From Pseudoalteromonas rubra (GTDB lineage: Bacteria; Pseudomonadota; Gammaproteobacteria; Enterobacterales; Alteromonadaceae), in contig NZ_CP045429.1 of NCBI RefSeq assembly GCF_005886805.2, forward strand, positions 1,830,501 through 1,894,500: 64,000 bases of DNA. The letters are read 5' to 3'. Shown here one piece after another: positions 16,919 to 24,907 of the stretch; the stretch's first letter is position 1; the number at the start of each line of letters is the position of its first letter. The translations under genes and the position numbers were made by a program. Under the pieces are notes generated by a model, which was given only the letters and a program-made list of their open reading frames with translations, did no database searches and was not told where the DNA came from.

Positions 16919-17436
16919 TATTTTACATCCCGGATGTGTTCTGGTTGTTGTTTTTATGCAAACTAAGAAAGCATAAAGTGAATCTCGTAACAAGATTATC
17001 AAAAAAGGTACGAAGATAATTATTTATTATATTTGCAAAAATATTCACTATCAATGGGTTTTTAGTCAGAATTGTGCATGAAATTGCAGTAAAAAAATTT
17101 TTTGCGTTATTCTGGTTTCTTTGGGTTTTTTAGTTGGTTTTCGGGGTTTGGTATGCACCATTTTGAATTGAATATGCATTTTTAGTTATTGTGTGAATCA
17201 CCTTGTTGCCTTGGAAAGGTGAAAGTTTATGCGTTAAATAGCCGGGGTTAACCAATTCTAGAGGTGCTGAACTGTCGGTTATGCTGCTGTTTTTCGGACT
17301 GATGGCGAATTTTGTTTGGATTGTGCGAAGTGAATAAGTATGCGGTGCTGTCAGAGGAAGACTGCTTGGGGTTTATTTGTACAGTGAATAGGCGTGCAGA
17401 ATTGTTCATTCCATGGCGGTTTTTTTCAGTTGAAGG
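16919..17436. other. Intergenic region upstream of the TonB-dependent receptor
   Basis: About 520 bases with a strongly AT-rich core (17000-17110), presumably containing the receptor promoter. No reading frame or RNA gene is convincing. Confidence 0.45.
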
Positions 17437-17462
17437 CCGTGTGCCTTATTTGAGACACACGG
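17437..17462 (-). terminator. Hairpin following the gene remnant
   Basis: A 7-bp stem (CCGTGTG / CACACGG) with a 12-nt loop lies about 35 nt past the stop codon of the remnant at 17497-17643. It suggests that the remnant once ended a real transcription unit. Confidence 0.4.
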
Positions 17463-17496
17463 TTCCGCTTAATTGCGGTTTTTGAGTGAGGGCTGA

Positions 17497-17643
17497 TTAC
17501 TGTTTGATATCGACCGCGTAAAGTTTGCAGTAGTGTGTGCCCGGAGACCCATTCCATTTACTGGCACTGTCATCCAGCCCGACGATGCTGACGACTTTTT
17601 CGCTATGAAATATAGACGAATTTTGTGCGTCGAATTTGTCTGT
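17497..17643 (-). pseudogene. C-terminal remnant of an unknown protein gene
   Basis: A 48-codon open segment without any start codon runs between an upstream TAG (17644-17646) and its own TAA. The translation reads like a real protein end, with segments VVSIVGLDDSASKWNG and GTHYCKLYAVDIKQ. It is followed by a terminator-like hairpin. I do not recognise the family. A longer overlapping frame on the same strand gives an implausible protein, so a frameshifted or deleted gene is the better explanation. Confidence 0.35.
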
Positions 17644-17795
17644 CTATGCCTTATGGGATGCTGATTCTGGTGGGTATAGAAGTGCGTACAGGGTGAATCT
17701 GGCCCTTCTCGCTTTATGAATATTGCAGTCAACACTTTGCCGGCACCATATTAAGCGGCATACTGAATATGGATGTTTCTACTTGTGAGCCCACT

Positions 17796-18341
17796 ATGCG
17801 ACTCTTATCTTTGTGTTTTTTCAGTGCCTGTTCTTTTGCATCTTATAGTGCCGAGCTGTATCCCGACGCACCAGCGGCGGCCAGCGATTATGCTTTTTTG
17901 ATTGGTCACTGGCAGTGCCAGTATGAGCAGCTGGACCTGCAAGGGAAAGTGCAATTCTCATCCCCGTGTCGATGGCAAGCCCAGTACGCCTTTGACAATA
18001 AAATGGTGGTCGACGATTTCAGCCTGCTGGATGCACAGGGTAATGTAACCTACGCCGGCAGAACACTCAGATCTTATTCATTGCAAGACAAGCGCTGGCA
18101 TCAGGTATTTCTGCCCGTACAAATGAACGCGACCCTCAACCCGTTTACCGCACACCGGGATAAAGACGGCGTGCACCTCAAAGTTGAACAGCGCCTGCCA
18201 GGCGGCGAGCTACAACCCGCACGTTTTCGCTTTAGCCAGATCAGCGACAAGGGCTTTGTCTGGGAAAGCAGCAAGCAACTTGACGGCAGCGACAACTGGT
18301 ATGTTGATATGCGGATCAGGGCTACGCGGGATGGGGGGTGA
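17796..18341 (+). CDS. Secreted protein of unknown function, DUF1579-like
   Basis: This is a 181-residue product when started at 17796, which gives a compact signal peptide (MRLLSLCFFSACSFASYSA). The mature part begins with YAFLIGHWQCQYE, resembling the FLIGxW opening of DUF1579 and lipocalin-like small beta-barrel proteins. It continues with many aromatic beta strands (YAFDNKMVVDDFSLLD, RSYSLQDKRWHQVFL) and ends WYVDMRIRATRDGG. It is probably periplasmic. No clear ribosome site marks either start. The gene borders the accessory stretch but has base use like the core genome. Confidence 0.6.
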   Translation: MRLLSLCFFSACSFASYSAELYPDAPAAASDYAFLIGHWQCQYEQLDLQGKVQFSSPCRWQAQYAFDNKMVVDDFSLLDAQGNVTYAGRTLRSYSLQDKRWHQVFLPVQMNATLNPFTAHRDKDGVHLKVEQRLPGGELQPARFRFSQISDKGFVWESSKQLDGSDNWYVDMRIRATRDGG

Positions 18342-18452
18342 GTAGAATTGATGTTGGAAAGTTCGGGCGTGTGGAGGAATTGCGATTTTCATTAGTACTG
18401 GTTAGTCTGAGTTGATAGTTAGTATTCGAACTTGGAGCAACAGGGGGGAGGA

Positions 18453-18860
18453 ATGGCATTTAGACCAGACAACGGATCGCCACAGGAAAAGAAGAAGCTG
18501 GGCAATGGTGTAGACTCCTTGCACCATACAACTAAACGAATGTTGAACTTCGAAAAGAAGGTTTTTCATGATTTGGAGTCGTTCGAACGCACCCTTGACG
18601 CAGCTATCAGTAGTGAAGGAACTGATCAGGGGAATCAAAAGAGCTATGCCTTTGAAGCATATAAGAAGTTGTATGAGCATCACCAAAAATTATCTGATGA
18701 AGAGACATTGATCACTCGAATGGAAAGAAATGCACAAATCAGAAATGTGCTCTTTCGGAGTTTAACGACATTAGCGATTGGCTTTTCTATCATGCTTGTT
18801 TATTTTGTCGCGCACAAATTAGAAATACCGATGCCCTTACTAAGGATTGGGGTCAGTTAA
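18453..18860 (+). CDS. Small membrane-anchored protein of unknown function
   Basis: This 135-residue protein starts at the ATG at 18453, which follows a purine-rich GGGGGGAGGA stretch, although the spacing is tight. Residues about 25-95 are charged and helical, likely coiled-coil (KRMLNFEKKVFHDLESFERTL). A single transmembrane helix follows near residues 104-123 (SLTTLAIGFSIMLVYFVAHK), leaving a short tail. I do not recognise a family. It opens the AT-richer accessory stretch and is followed by a degenerate recombinase gene. Confidence 0.5.
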   Translation: MAFRPDNGSPQEKKKLGNGVDSLHHTTKRMLNFEKKVFHDLESFERTLDAAISSEGTDQGNQKSYAFEAYKKLYEHHQKLSDEETLITRMERNAQIRNVLFRSLTTLAIGFSIMLVYFVAHKLEIPMPLLRIGVS

Positions 18861-19010
18861 TAAGCTCATTAGTTGGCCAGAGTGTGCCCCGTTTCGCTCA
18901 TTCCCATTATTCCAATATTCCATTAGTTGCCAAAGGTGGGAACATTGCTTTTGCTCAGAGATTGACTAATCTATATTGCATACTTTGCTATATGGTTTAT
19001 GCAACGATAG

Positions 19011-19691
19011 ATGATAAGGCAGATTTTTACAGATGGTCATATTCGTCTACTGCTTACGTGCGCGTGTGCAGGCAAGTTCAAAATTAAAGATCAGTATCTA
19101 ATTACGCAGCTTGCGTATGTTCCGCTGTCACTAATTGAGCATAACCAGTTAAAAGTACACCAGCTTATTGATGTTCATGGTCACGCCTATAAGAAGTGGC
19201 TGTTACCAGGCGCTTATAGTCGAAACGGTAAAGACAGAGAAATAGAAGTACCAGAGGTATTTTGTCAGTCACTTGAGCGCTACTTGAATTGGTACGTTGA
19301 GCAGGAGTTGCCGAAAGAGTTCCGGCACAATCTAAATACATATCTGGGGTTAAGTGAGTATGCCCCGGTGTTGTTAAATGATCGGCTGTATGGATATTCA
19401 ATGAGCGAACGAGTGGTAAAAGCTGGAGTGAATAAGCAGCCTACAAACTTAAGGGCCAAGGTTAATAAACTACTCTCAAACGCCGGACTTGATTGGGCAA
19501 CGGCAAAAACGTTTGAAGACTCCCTAATTATTCACCTAGCAAAAAATGTCGATCATGGTGTTGTGGCAGATCTGTTTGGCTTTAGCTCAAGGCAGGTTGT
19601 GACTGACAAATATAATGGGAACTTACTACAGCTATCAGATGCATTAAACGGCGTTTATGCACGTATACAGACAACTGGCATTAAAATTTAG
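19011..19691 (+). pseudogene. Degenerate tyrosine recombinase/integrase-like gene, N-terminal domain missing
   Basis: The 226-residue frame resembles the catalytic domain of tyrosine recombinases: a beta-sheet with SRNGKDREIEVPEVFCQSLERYL (compare the usual NGKxRxVPL core), then FEDSLIIHLAKN where HDLRHTFAT is expected, then DLFGFSSRQVVTDKYNG, which aligns with LGHSSxxTTxxY. The final Tyr is kept, but the catalytic Arg and His residues of the R-H-R triad are not obvious. There is no N-terminal SAM-like DNA-binding domain. An in-frame TAG lies directly before the ATG, and a separate frame at 18884-19087 precedes it, so a frameshifted or truncated ancestor is likely. Alternatively it is a catalytically dead regulator. 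Confidence 0.5.
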
Positions 19692-19822
19692 GCTTTGCCG
19701 TGTTTCTTCAGTGGGGCTGATTGGTGAAATGGTTATTGTGAAAAGCATAGCTGTGAGCTGGTAGGTGTTGATGGCGTTTACTACATTTTCAAGAGCAGAA
19801 TCTGAATAGGAATATCGTAGCA

Positions 19823-20386
19823 ATGAAAAAGAAAAAATTAAGCTTACGCAAATTAAAGGAGTGGGCGACATCGGCAATAGTAGGAACTGTTATTTCCTTA
19901 TCTTGCGTTAGCAAGACAAATGAGCATTTTGAGTATTCCTTTAGCTCGCCAACTGCGCTAATTAAGTCAATTCAGAGTGATCGTGGAGATATATTCAAAA
20001 GCGGCAAATATACCCTTACTCTTAGTGAAGAAATGATTGAGCAGCCTGATGAAGATTTCTCAGTAACTTCTTATGCATATGCGTTAAGTGTAACTGTAGA
20101 TAAAGAGTTTCGAGATGGAGTTTATACAATAGGTGCTCATGAAAAGCTGATGGAGGGCATTTCTGAATTTGAGTTTGTTATACAAAAGCCAGTTTATGAG
20201 GGTATTACAAGCCTATGGGTTGAGTTGCCAGAATCAAAGGAGGATTTGTCTAATCTTGCTCATATACTTAATGATTTTTCGACACATTATGCTTTTCCAG
20301 ATGGAACTGGTCGTTTAAGCGAGTTTAATCTTCGTCGAGGAAAAGGTCTATCTAATATAAATCAGTATAATAGTATTTTAAGATAA
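19823..20386 (+). CDS. Hypothetical protein with N-terminal hydrophobic anchor
   Basis: A 187-residue product. Its N-terminus is basic (MKKKKLSLRKLKEW), followed by a hydrophobic segment (ATSAIVGTVISLSC) with a Cys at residue 28, which could be a signal anchor or a weak lipobox. The rest is a soluble beta-rich domain (KYTLTLSEEM, SYAYALSVTVD, EFEFVIQKPVYEGITSLWVELP) and ends with an Asn/Gly-rich tail. AGGA lies about 11 nt before the ATG. Base use is AT-rich compared with the core. The family is not recognised. Confidence 0.5.
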   Translation: MKKKKLSLRKLKEWATSAIVGTVISLSCVSKTNEHFEYSFSSPTALIKSIQSDRGDIFKSGKYTLTLSEEMIEQPDEDFSVTSYAYALSVTVDKEFRDGVYTIGAHEKLMEGISEFEFVIQKPVYEGITSLWVELPESKEDLSNLAHILNDFSTHYAFPDGTGRLSEFNLRRGKGLSNINQYNSILR

Positions 20387-20451
20387 GTTTGAATAAGAGT
20401 TGAAAGTTAAAAACGTTATACTGAATGGGTTGATGGGTAAAAAGGATAACT

Positions 20452-21249
20452 ATGTCTCAGAGGTTTTGCATTTTTTGTGGGCAAAGTGGGTTGACTAAAG
20501 AGCACTTTTGGCCAAGTTGGCTTGGAAAGCAGGTTGGCAAAAATGAAGCAGCTAAATATATTGAGGGGGCTGTTCAGGCAACTCCGAAATTGGATGACGC
20601 TGAAGAGAGTATTAACACTCGCTCTGGAGACGTATCGACTAAGAAATTTAGGGTTGTATGCGCCACCTGCAATAATGGTTGGATGAGTGCTCTGGAAGAA
20701 AAGGTTAAACCTATTCTCCAAAATGCCTGCACTCCTTGTGATATGAAGTTGGATAAGCTACAACTCCAACAGTTTTCCAAATGGATCACCATGAAAACCA
20801 TGCTTGCTGAGTACACAAAACTTGGTACCAACTCAATTCCTAAAGAAGACTTGCAAAGATTCTTCGAGAAGCAAACTATTCCTGAGTATTTTAAGATTTA
20901 TGTAGCGAAGCATGATACGAGTAAGATGTTTGCATACTCTCGTACGTCGGTGCGACTTGGTACGGTTGCAAAGGCGACATCACACATGGGAAAAACAGAG
21001 AACAATACCCAGTCAACTTCATTTTTACTAGGCCAACTGTTCATATATGTATTTTCTTGTACTGAGCCGAACGTGAATATCTTGGGGAATTTTAAGTTAA
21101 ACCGTTTGAAACGAATTAAACAAGCACACAGTAATCAACTGTGTTTCAAATCGCTCAATAGGCTAGATCAACAATCAGTCCAAAATGTGGTTTATGCATT
21201 AGAAGATTTTCTTAATTCGTCAAGCATATTATCAATGCAAAGCAGGTGA
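20452..21249 (+). CDS. HNH-like zinc-finger protein, possible nuclease
   Basis: This 265-residue protein has an N-terminal CIFCGQSGLTKEHFWPSWLG motif and, about 50 residues later, VVCATCNNGWMS. The CxxC...EH...CxxCN pattern is that of the HNH/McrA zinc-binding nuclease fold, with EH as the start of the catalytic segment. The C-terminal 170 residues are mostly helical and unassigned. Proteins of this kind occur in mobile and defence-related regions. Nuclease activity is an inference; the second catalytic His is not certain. The gene is preceded by AAGGA (aaaaaggataact-ATG) and sits in an AT-richer context. Confidence 0.55.
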   Translation: MSQRFCIFCGQSGLTKEHFWPSWLGKQVGKNEAAKYIEGAVQATPKLDDAEESINTRSGDVSTKKFRVVCATCNNGWMSALEEKVKPILQNACTPCDMKLDKLQLQQFSKWITMKTMLAEYTKLGTNSIPKEDLQRFFEKQTIPEYFKIYVAKHDTSKMFAYSRTSVRLGTVAKATSHMGKTENNTQSTSFLLGQLFIYVFSCTEPNVNILGNFKLNRLKRIKQAHSNQLCFKSLNRLDQQSVQNVVYALEDFLNSSSILSMQSR

Positions 21250-21324
21250 TAGCTTGGTCATTAGAGATATTGGATTAGAGGTTACCGGAAGGAACCGCAG
21301 ACAAGATACTATCTAAGGAACAGC

Positions 21325-21771
21325 ATGTTAGTAACAGAGTACACATCACAAAACTATCGCTTGAAGACTTGCACCGAGTCAGATCACTCTAAAATTGAAA
21401 GGATCAGCCCACGTCAGTATATTGGATATCTGCAGATGCATGCAAATGATGGCAGGCTTGAAATATGCGACCTCTGGATACATGAGGAACCTGAGAATTT
21501 TAGGGGAAAAGGGTTTGGCTCAATTTTGATTAACCATGCGTTCGAGTACGCGTCAGAAAGGGACATTGACTTTGTATTTGGGCATACCGCTTTTGAAGAC
21601 CACAGAGTGCATCGTTTCTATCAAGCATGTGGGTTCGAGATATTTTTAGACGACAAGCATGGCACCGCTTGGTTCATTCGCTCGCTTAAAGGTGAATTAA
21701 CTGGTGAACCTGACATAGAACAACTTGCTGCGATTAGCGGATTGAAGCAAGATATTAGTGCATTAGACTAA
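21325..21771 (+). CDS. GNAT-family N-acetyltransferase
   Basis: A 148-residue protein. The acetyl-CoA pyrophosphate loop reads NFRGKGFGSILINHAFEYA (motif A, R-x-x-G-x-G; residues about 71-89), following the DLWIHEE strand. The C-terminal motif B is visible as VHRFYQACGFEIF. The acceptor is unknown; such small GNATs act on peptides, proteins or small amines. The stop codon touches the start of the next gene (TAA then ATG at 21772), so the two are likely co-transcribed. Confidence 0.78.
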   Translation: MLVTEYTSQNYRLKTCTESDHSKIERISPRQYIGYLQMHANDGRLEICDLWIHEEPENFRGKGFGSILINHAFEYASERDIDFVFGHTAFEDHRVHRFYQACGFEIFLDDKHGTAWFIRSLKGELTGEPDIEQLAAISGLKQDISALD

Positions 21772-22152
21772 ATGGAATTTAAAATCATGAAATTTGAAAT
21801 TGTAGAAGTTGAATATTGTGACAGCCATGATCATAACTGGCTAATAGATACACCAAGCGGCCAGACTGTGATGCTTTCTTTCAACGTTCATAGGGCTTTT
21901 TTCATTACACAAGGCGACTCGCACATAGAGATCCCCCAGGAGTGGTTTAGAATCGAAGGCTCATGTGATGAGGTTGAAATCAGCCAAGGGGCTCAAGCGT
22001 ACAGGGGGATCGGTCGCGCTTATATTACATCAAGTATTCCAGGCCTTGACGCTTCTTTTGTGGCAATAGGTATAAAACCAGAAGAGTACTATGCCTTAAT
22101 GGAGTTTGAAGAGCTGAAGCCGTTTTTTAACCACAGCCCATTAGAAGCGTAA
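21772..22152 (+). CDS. Small acidic protein of unknown function
   Basis: A 126-residue product that starts immediately after the GNAT stop; a second in-frame ATG at 21787 is also possible. It is acidic and beta-rich (EIVEVEYCDSHDHNWLIDTP, TVMLSFNVHRAFFITQGD), ending in a helical FEELKPFF segment. No signal peptide or membrane helix. No family recognised. Tight packing with its neighbours suggests one transcript from 21325 to about 23020. Confidence 0.5.
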   Translation: MEFKIMKFEIVEVEYCDSHDHNWLIDTPSGQTVMLSFNVHRAFFITQGDSHIEIPQEWFRIEGSCDEVEISQGAQAYRGIGRAYITSSIPGLDASFVAIGIKPEEYYALMEFEELKPFFNHSPLEA

Positions 22153-22170
22153 TTGTTGGAACACAGCTGC

Positions 22171-22509
22171 ATGGAAAGAGTGACAAAGCACTTCAAAAGA
22201 CGCATCGATAAACAGACGCTGCTTGATTTATTGTTTATTGCTTATGAGCAGGGCATAGCAGCAAATAAAATAGCTGACGCAACGGAAAGTGAGTTTAACA
22301 TCCCTTACTCTGAAGAGCTGTTTTCGATAGTGCTTGACGCATTGGGTGTACCCGATGGGGAGGAGCACCGCGCAGGATTAGAGGAGCTTTTCTACAATAC
22401 TTGGCTATTGGACGATGAATATGAAACAGTAGAATCATTTTACGATGAGTTGATCTTTTGTATTGAAGAATTTTTTGATGTCGACAATGATCTGAAACAA
22501 TCAAACTGA
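22171..22509 (+). CDS. Small acidic helical protein of unknown function
   Basis: A 112-residue product started at the ATG at 22171; a TTG at 22153 abuts the previous stop but has no better support. It has a basic first 18 residues (MERVTKHFKRRIDKQTLL), then very acidic helices (LEELFYNTWLLDDEYETVES and EEFFDVDNDL). It resembles orphan immunity or anti-toxin type proteins in composition only; no family was recognised. Confidence 0.45.
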   Translation: MERVTKHFKRRIDKQTLLDLLFIAYEQGIAANKIADATESEFNIPYSEELFSIVLDALGVPDGEEHRAGLEELFYNTWLLDDEYETVESFYDELIFCIEEFFDVDNDLKQSN

Positions 22510-22533
22510 AGCAGGAAACAAGGAGGAAAAAGT

Positions 22534-22788
22534 GTGTGGACAGTTGTAAAAATATCCAGAGAATTACAGTTTTATAATTTCCAAACAGGGGAGTTTCAAG
22601 ACGTTGGTCACATTCGTTACGCTAGGGCTGAGGAGCTTAACAGCAGGAATGGCGTTCAGATCGATCAGTCAGGTATCGCTGACATAATACTAGACCATGA
22701 TAAGTGCGTTTCTGAGTTGATTGCAGCAAGAATCCCTTTGTTCCCCAAAAAAGTGATGCCAGAAAGGCGGCAACTTCCATTAACTTAA
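22534..22788 (+). CDS. Small hypothetical protein with GTG start
   Basis: An 84-residue product beginning at GTG 22534 behind a strong AAGGAGG ribosome site (22520-22526). It is soluble, beta-rich at the start (MWTVVKISRELQFYNFQTGE), with no Cys cluster or membrane helix. The strong Shine-Dalgarno supports it being real. No family recognised. Confidence 0.45.
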   Translation: MWTVVKISRELQFYNFQTGEFQDVGHIRYARAEELNSRNGVQIDQSGIADIILDHDKCVSELIAARIPLFPKKVMPERRQLPLT

Positions 22789-22846
22789 CTGGATTTAAAT
22801 ATTTAAAGTTTGATCCGACTACAATTGAACTAGAGAAGGAGGTGAA

Positions 22847-23020
22847 ATGAAACTGTCTGAATTGATAAAACACCTGCAAGCGATAGAAAAATCTGTACCC
22901 TTTGATTCGGAGGTAGTGACGGGTGATGATTGGAAGCCAAGTCAGGTGGCTGAAGTCTATCATGAGCCTCCTCACACCTTTATTCAGTTTAGAGAGATGG
23001 ACGAGGAATTGGACGAATAA
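22847..23020 (+). CDS. 57-residue hypothetical protein with strong ribosome site
   Basis: An AGAAGGAGGTGA ribosome site sits directly ahead of the ATG, among the best in the window. The product starts MKLSELIKHLQAIEKSVPFD and ends FREMDEELDE, with an amphipathic N-terminal helix and a short beta strand (TFIQF). It is acidic and soluble. It resembles small phage or plasmid proteins that open with MKLSELI, but I cannot name a family. It ends the row of small genes in the accessory stretch. Confidence 0.55.
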   Translation: MKLSELIKHLQAIEKSVPFDSEVVTGDDWKPSQVAEVYHEPPHTFIQFREMDEELDE

Positions 23021-23284
23021 TCAACAATGGAATCGAACTTCGAATCACATGTAAAGCAAATACCTGATTGTCTGGAGACACTTCTTTTCGACAGTCGCTT
23101 TACAAGGGCAAGATGAAGCAAAACCCCGGATTACTCATTGGTACCCTCTGCCACTTGGTGATAAAATTTAGCTCACAGGCAATGTGGTCACGGCTTATCT
23201 AAACTGTGACCAACACTGAGACTAGAAAGTAAGAAAGAGAATGTCTCAGGTTGATATATTTGATATTTAAAGGCTTTTTATTCT

Positions 23285-24049
23285 ATGTGTGAACTTTTGG
23301 GCATGTCTGCCAATGTACCCACGGATATTTGTTTTAGTTTTTCCGGGTTGCTGGAGCGTGGAGGGAATACCGGGCCGCATAAAGATGGCTGGGGGATCAC
23401 TTTTTATGAGGGTAAAGGGTGTCGGACGTTTAAGGACCCAGAGCCAAGCTGTCAGTCGGAAATTGCCAAATTGGTGAAAGCCTATCCGATTAAAAGTGTG
23501 TCGGTGATCAGCCACATTCGCCAGGGCAACCGGGGCAGAACGTGTCTTGAGAATACTCACCCTTTTACCCGTGAGCTGTGGGGCAGGGAGATCACTTATG
23601 CACACAATGGTCAGCTGTCTAACTATAAAGATCTGACCACTGAGTTTTATAAGCCAGTGGGAAATACCGACAGTGAACTGGCATTTTGTTGGATTTTGGA
23701 CAAGATCCGTGAAAAATATCCGAAAAGGCCCAAAAACATGGCCTCTGTGTTTCGTTATGCGGCTAAGCTGGCAAAAACCCTGATGGACAAAGGAGTGTTT
23801 AACATGCTGCTGACCGACGGGGTGTTTGTGTTGGCGTATTGCTCTAATAATCTGCACTGGATCACACGTCGCGCGCCGTTTGGTAAAGCGACGTTAATCG
23901 ATGCGGATATGGTGGTGGACTTTCAAAAAGAAACGACCCCGGATGACGTGGTGACTGTGATTGCAACCCGGCCGCTGACGAATGATGAGCAGTGGAACAA
24001 GATGGAACCCGGCGAGTCTGTGCTGTTTAAGCTGGGTGAGAAAATCTAG
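23285..24049 (+). CDS. yafJ: Class II glutamine amidotransferase (YafJ family)
   Basis: A 254-residue protein with the N-terminal nucleophile Cys2 (MCELLGMSANVPTD), exposed after Met removal. Family motifs are strongly kept: GPHKDGWGITFYEGKG, HIRQGNRG, NTHPFTRELWG and THE-equivalent YAHNGQLSNY, plus NTDSELAFCWIL. It is nearly collinear with E. coli YafJ. The enzyme fold releases ammonia from glutamine or a related amide; the physiological substrate of YafJ is not established. It is a single gene closed by a strong terminator. Confidence 0.93.
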   Translation: MCELLGMSANVPTDICFSFSGLLERGGNTGPHKDGWGITFYEGKGCRTFKDPEPSCQSEIAKLVKAYPIKSVSVISHIRQGNRGRTCLENTHPFTRELWGREITYAHNGQLSNYKDLTTEFYKPVGNTDSELAFCWILDKIREKYPKRPKNMASVFRYAAKLAKTLMDKGVFNMLLTDGVFVLAYCSNNLHWITRRAPFGKATLIDADMVVDFQKETTPDDVVTVIATRPLTNDEQWNKMEPGESVLFKLGEKI

Positions 24050-24088
24050 CGCTCATCCCGAAAAGCCAGTTCACGAAATGAATGACAT

Positions 24089-24117
24089 AAAAAAGCCCTG
24101 ATGATCAGGGCTTTTTT
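24089..24117. terminator. Bidirectional terminator between yafJ and DUF3108 genes
   Basis: AAAAAAGCCCTGA / TCAGGGCTTTTTT stem with a 3-nt loop between convergent genes; both arms carry six A or T, so it should work in both directions. Confidence 0.93.
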
Positions 24118-24136
24118 ATTTTATACTGCTGGGATA

Positions 24137-24907
24137 TTACTCAGCCGATTTTTCTGCATCAAAGCTCTTTAGCTGGATCATAAACTGCTCCACGCCATCT
24201 TTGCCTTTAAACATTTGCACCACAGAGTAGTGGTATGCCGGTGCCAGCCAGGCCATTGCCTGACGCTTATCGTTGTCGTACAGGCGTTTCACTTTAATGG
24301 TTTCGACATTGCCAATGGGCAGGGTGATGGCTTCGGTGCCAACCACTTCAAAGTCATAGCTACGCACATTGCCTTTTTTATCGACAATGGGGTAACTCAT
24401 TTTGGTTTTACCGGCTTTGACATCGTTGCGCAGGGCTATCTGATAAGACAGAACATCATGACGCTGCTCGTTCCAGTCGGCATTGATGGGGTATTTCTCA
24501 TTGTCTTTAAACAGCTGTTTGTTGTCTCTGTCAAAGCGGATTTTGTAGCTTTTGTCTGGCCCGGTGCCTTCGCGCTTGAGTGTGTAAAGCAAAGGTTTGG
24601 GGTGCTTATCATGGTAAGTGAACAGTGAGTTTTCTGTACGTTCGTCGGAGAAAATCATCCATTCGATGTTACTTTCGTAATTCAGGGAGTAAGTGTCGTT
24701 TGAGACTTTTGACAGCTCTCTGATGGCGTTGCCGTGCACTGAGCCTTTACGCAGTACATCATACTCTGCGCGGTAGGGAACCAAATCACTGGCCAATAAG
24801 GAAGAAGAGAAAACAGCGCTTAAACCAAATAGTAAAGCGCTGTATTTTTTATTCTTCTGGGTAGGTTGCGCCTTGAGCTGGAAGGGGTTGATTGTCAAAA
24901 ACGGCAT
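24137..24907 (-). CDS. DUF3108 domain protein, exported
   Basis: A 256-residue protein. The start at 24907 lies inside the end of purN, in another reading frame, with GGAAG 8 nt ahead; no later start precedes the signal-like segment SALLFGLSAVFSSSLLA (residues about 23-39). The mature domain is the beta-rich DUF3108 module (VPYRAEYDVLRKGSVHGNA, ENSLFTYHDKHPKPLLYTL, LPIGNVETIKVKRLY, MAWLAPAYHYSVVQM). Such proteins are periplasmic and follow purN in many gammaproteobacteria. Function unknown. The 59-nt overlap implies translational coupling. Confidence 0.85.
   Translation of the reverse strand: MPFLTINPFQLKAQPTQKNKKYSALLFGLSAVFSSSLLASDLVPYRAEYDVLRKGSVHGNAIRELSKVSNDTYSLNYESNIEWMIFSDERTENSLFTYHDKHPKPLLYTLKREGTGPDKSYKIRFDRDNKQLFKDNEKYPINADWNEQRHDVLSYQIALRNDVKAGKTKMSYPIVDKKGNVRSYDFEVVGTEAITLPIGNVETIKVKRLYDNDKRQAMAWLAPAYHYSVVQMFKGKDGVEQFMIQLKSFDAEKSAE

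Noticed and set aside
17469..17735. 88-codon minus-strand frame across the gene remnant
   Set aside because: Its translation is Ser/Thr/His-rich and unconvincing; the shifted frame at 17497-17643 reads as a better protein end.
18884..19087. Plus-strand frame overlapping the start of the degenerate recombinase
   Set aside because: Could be the frameshifted N-terminal part of the recombinase, but the translation does not resemble an integrase N-domain; not called as a separate gene.
18453..23020. Possible integron cassette array (a run of small genes in one direction)
   Set aside because: No attC-like repeats with the GTTRRRY core between the genes, spacing irregular, and no integron-type integrase.
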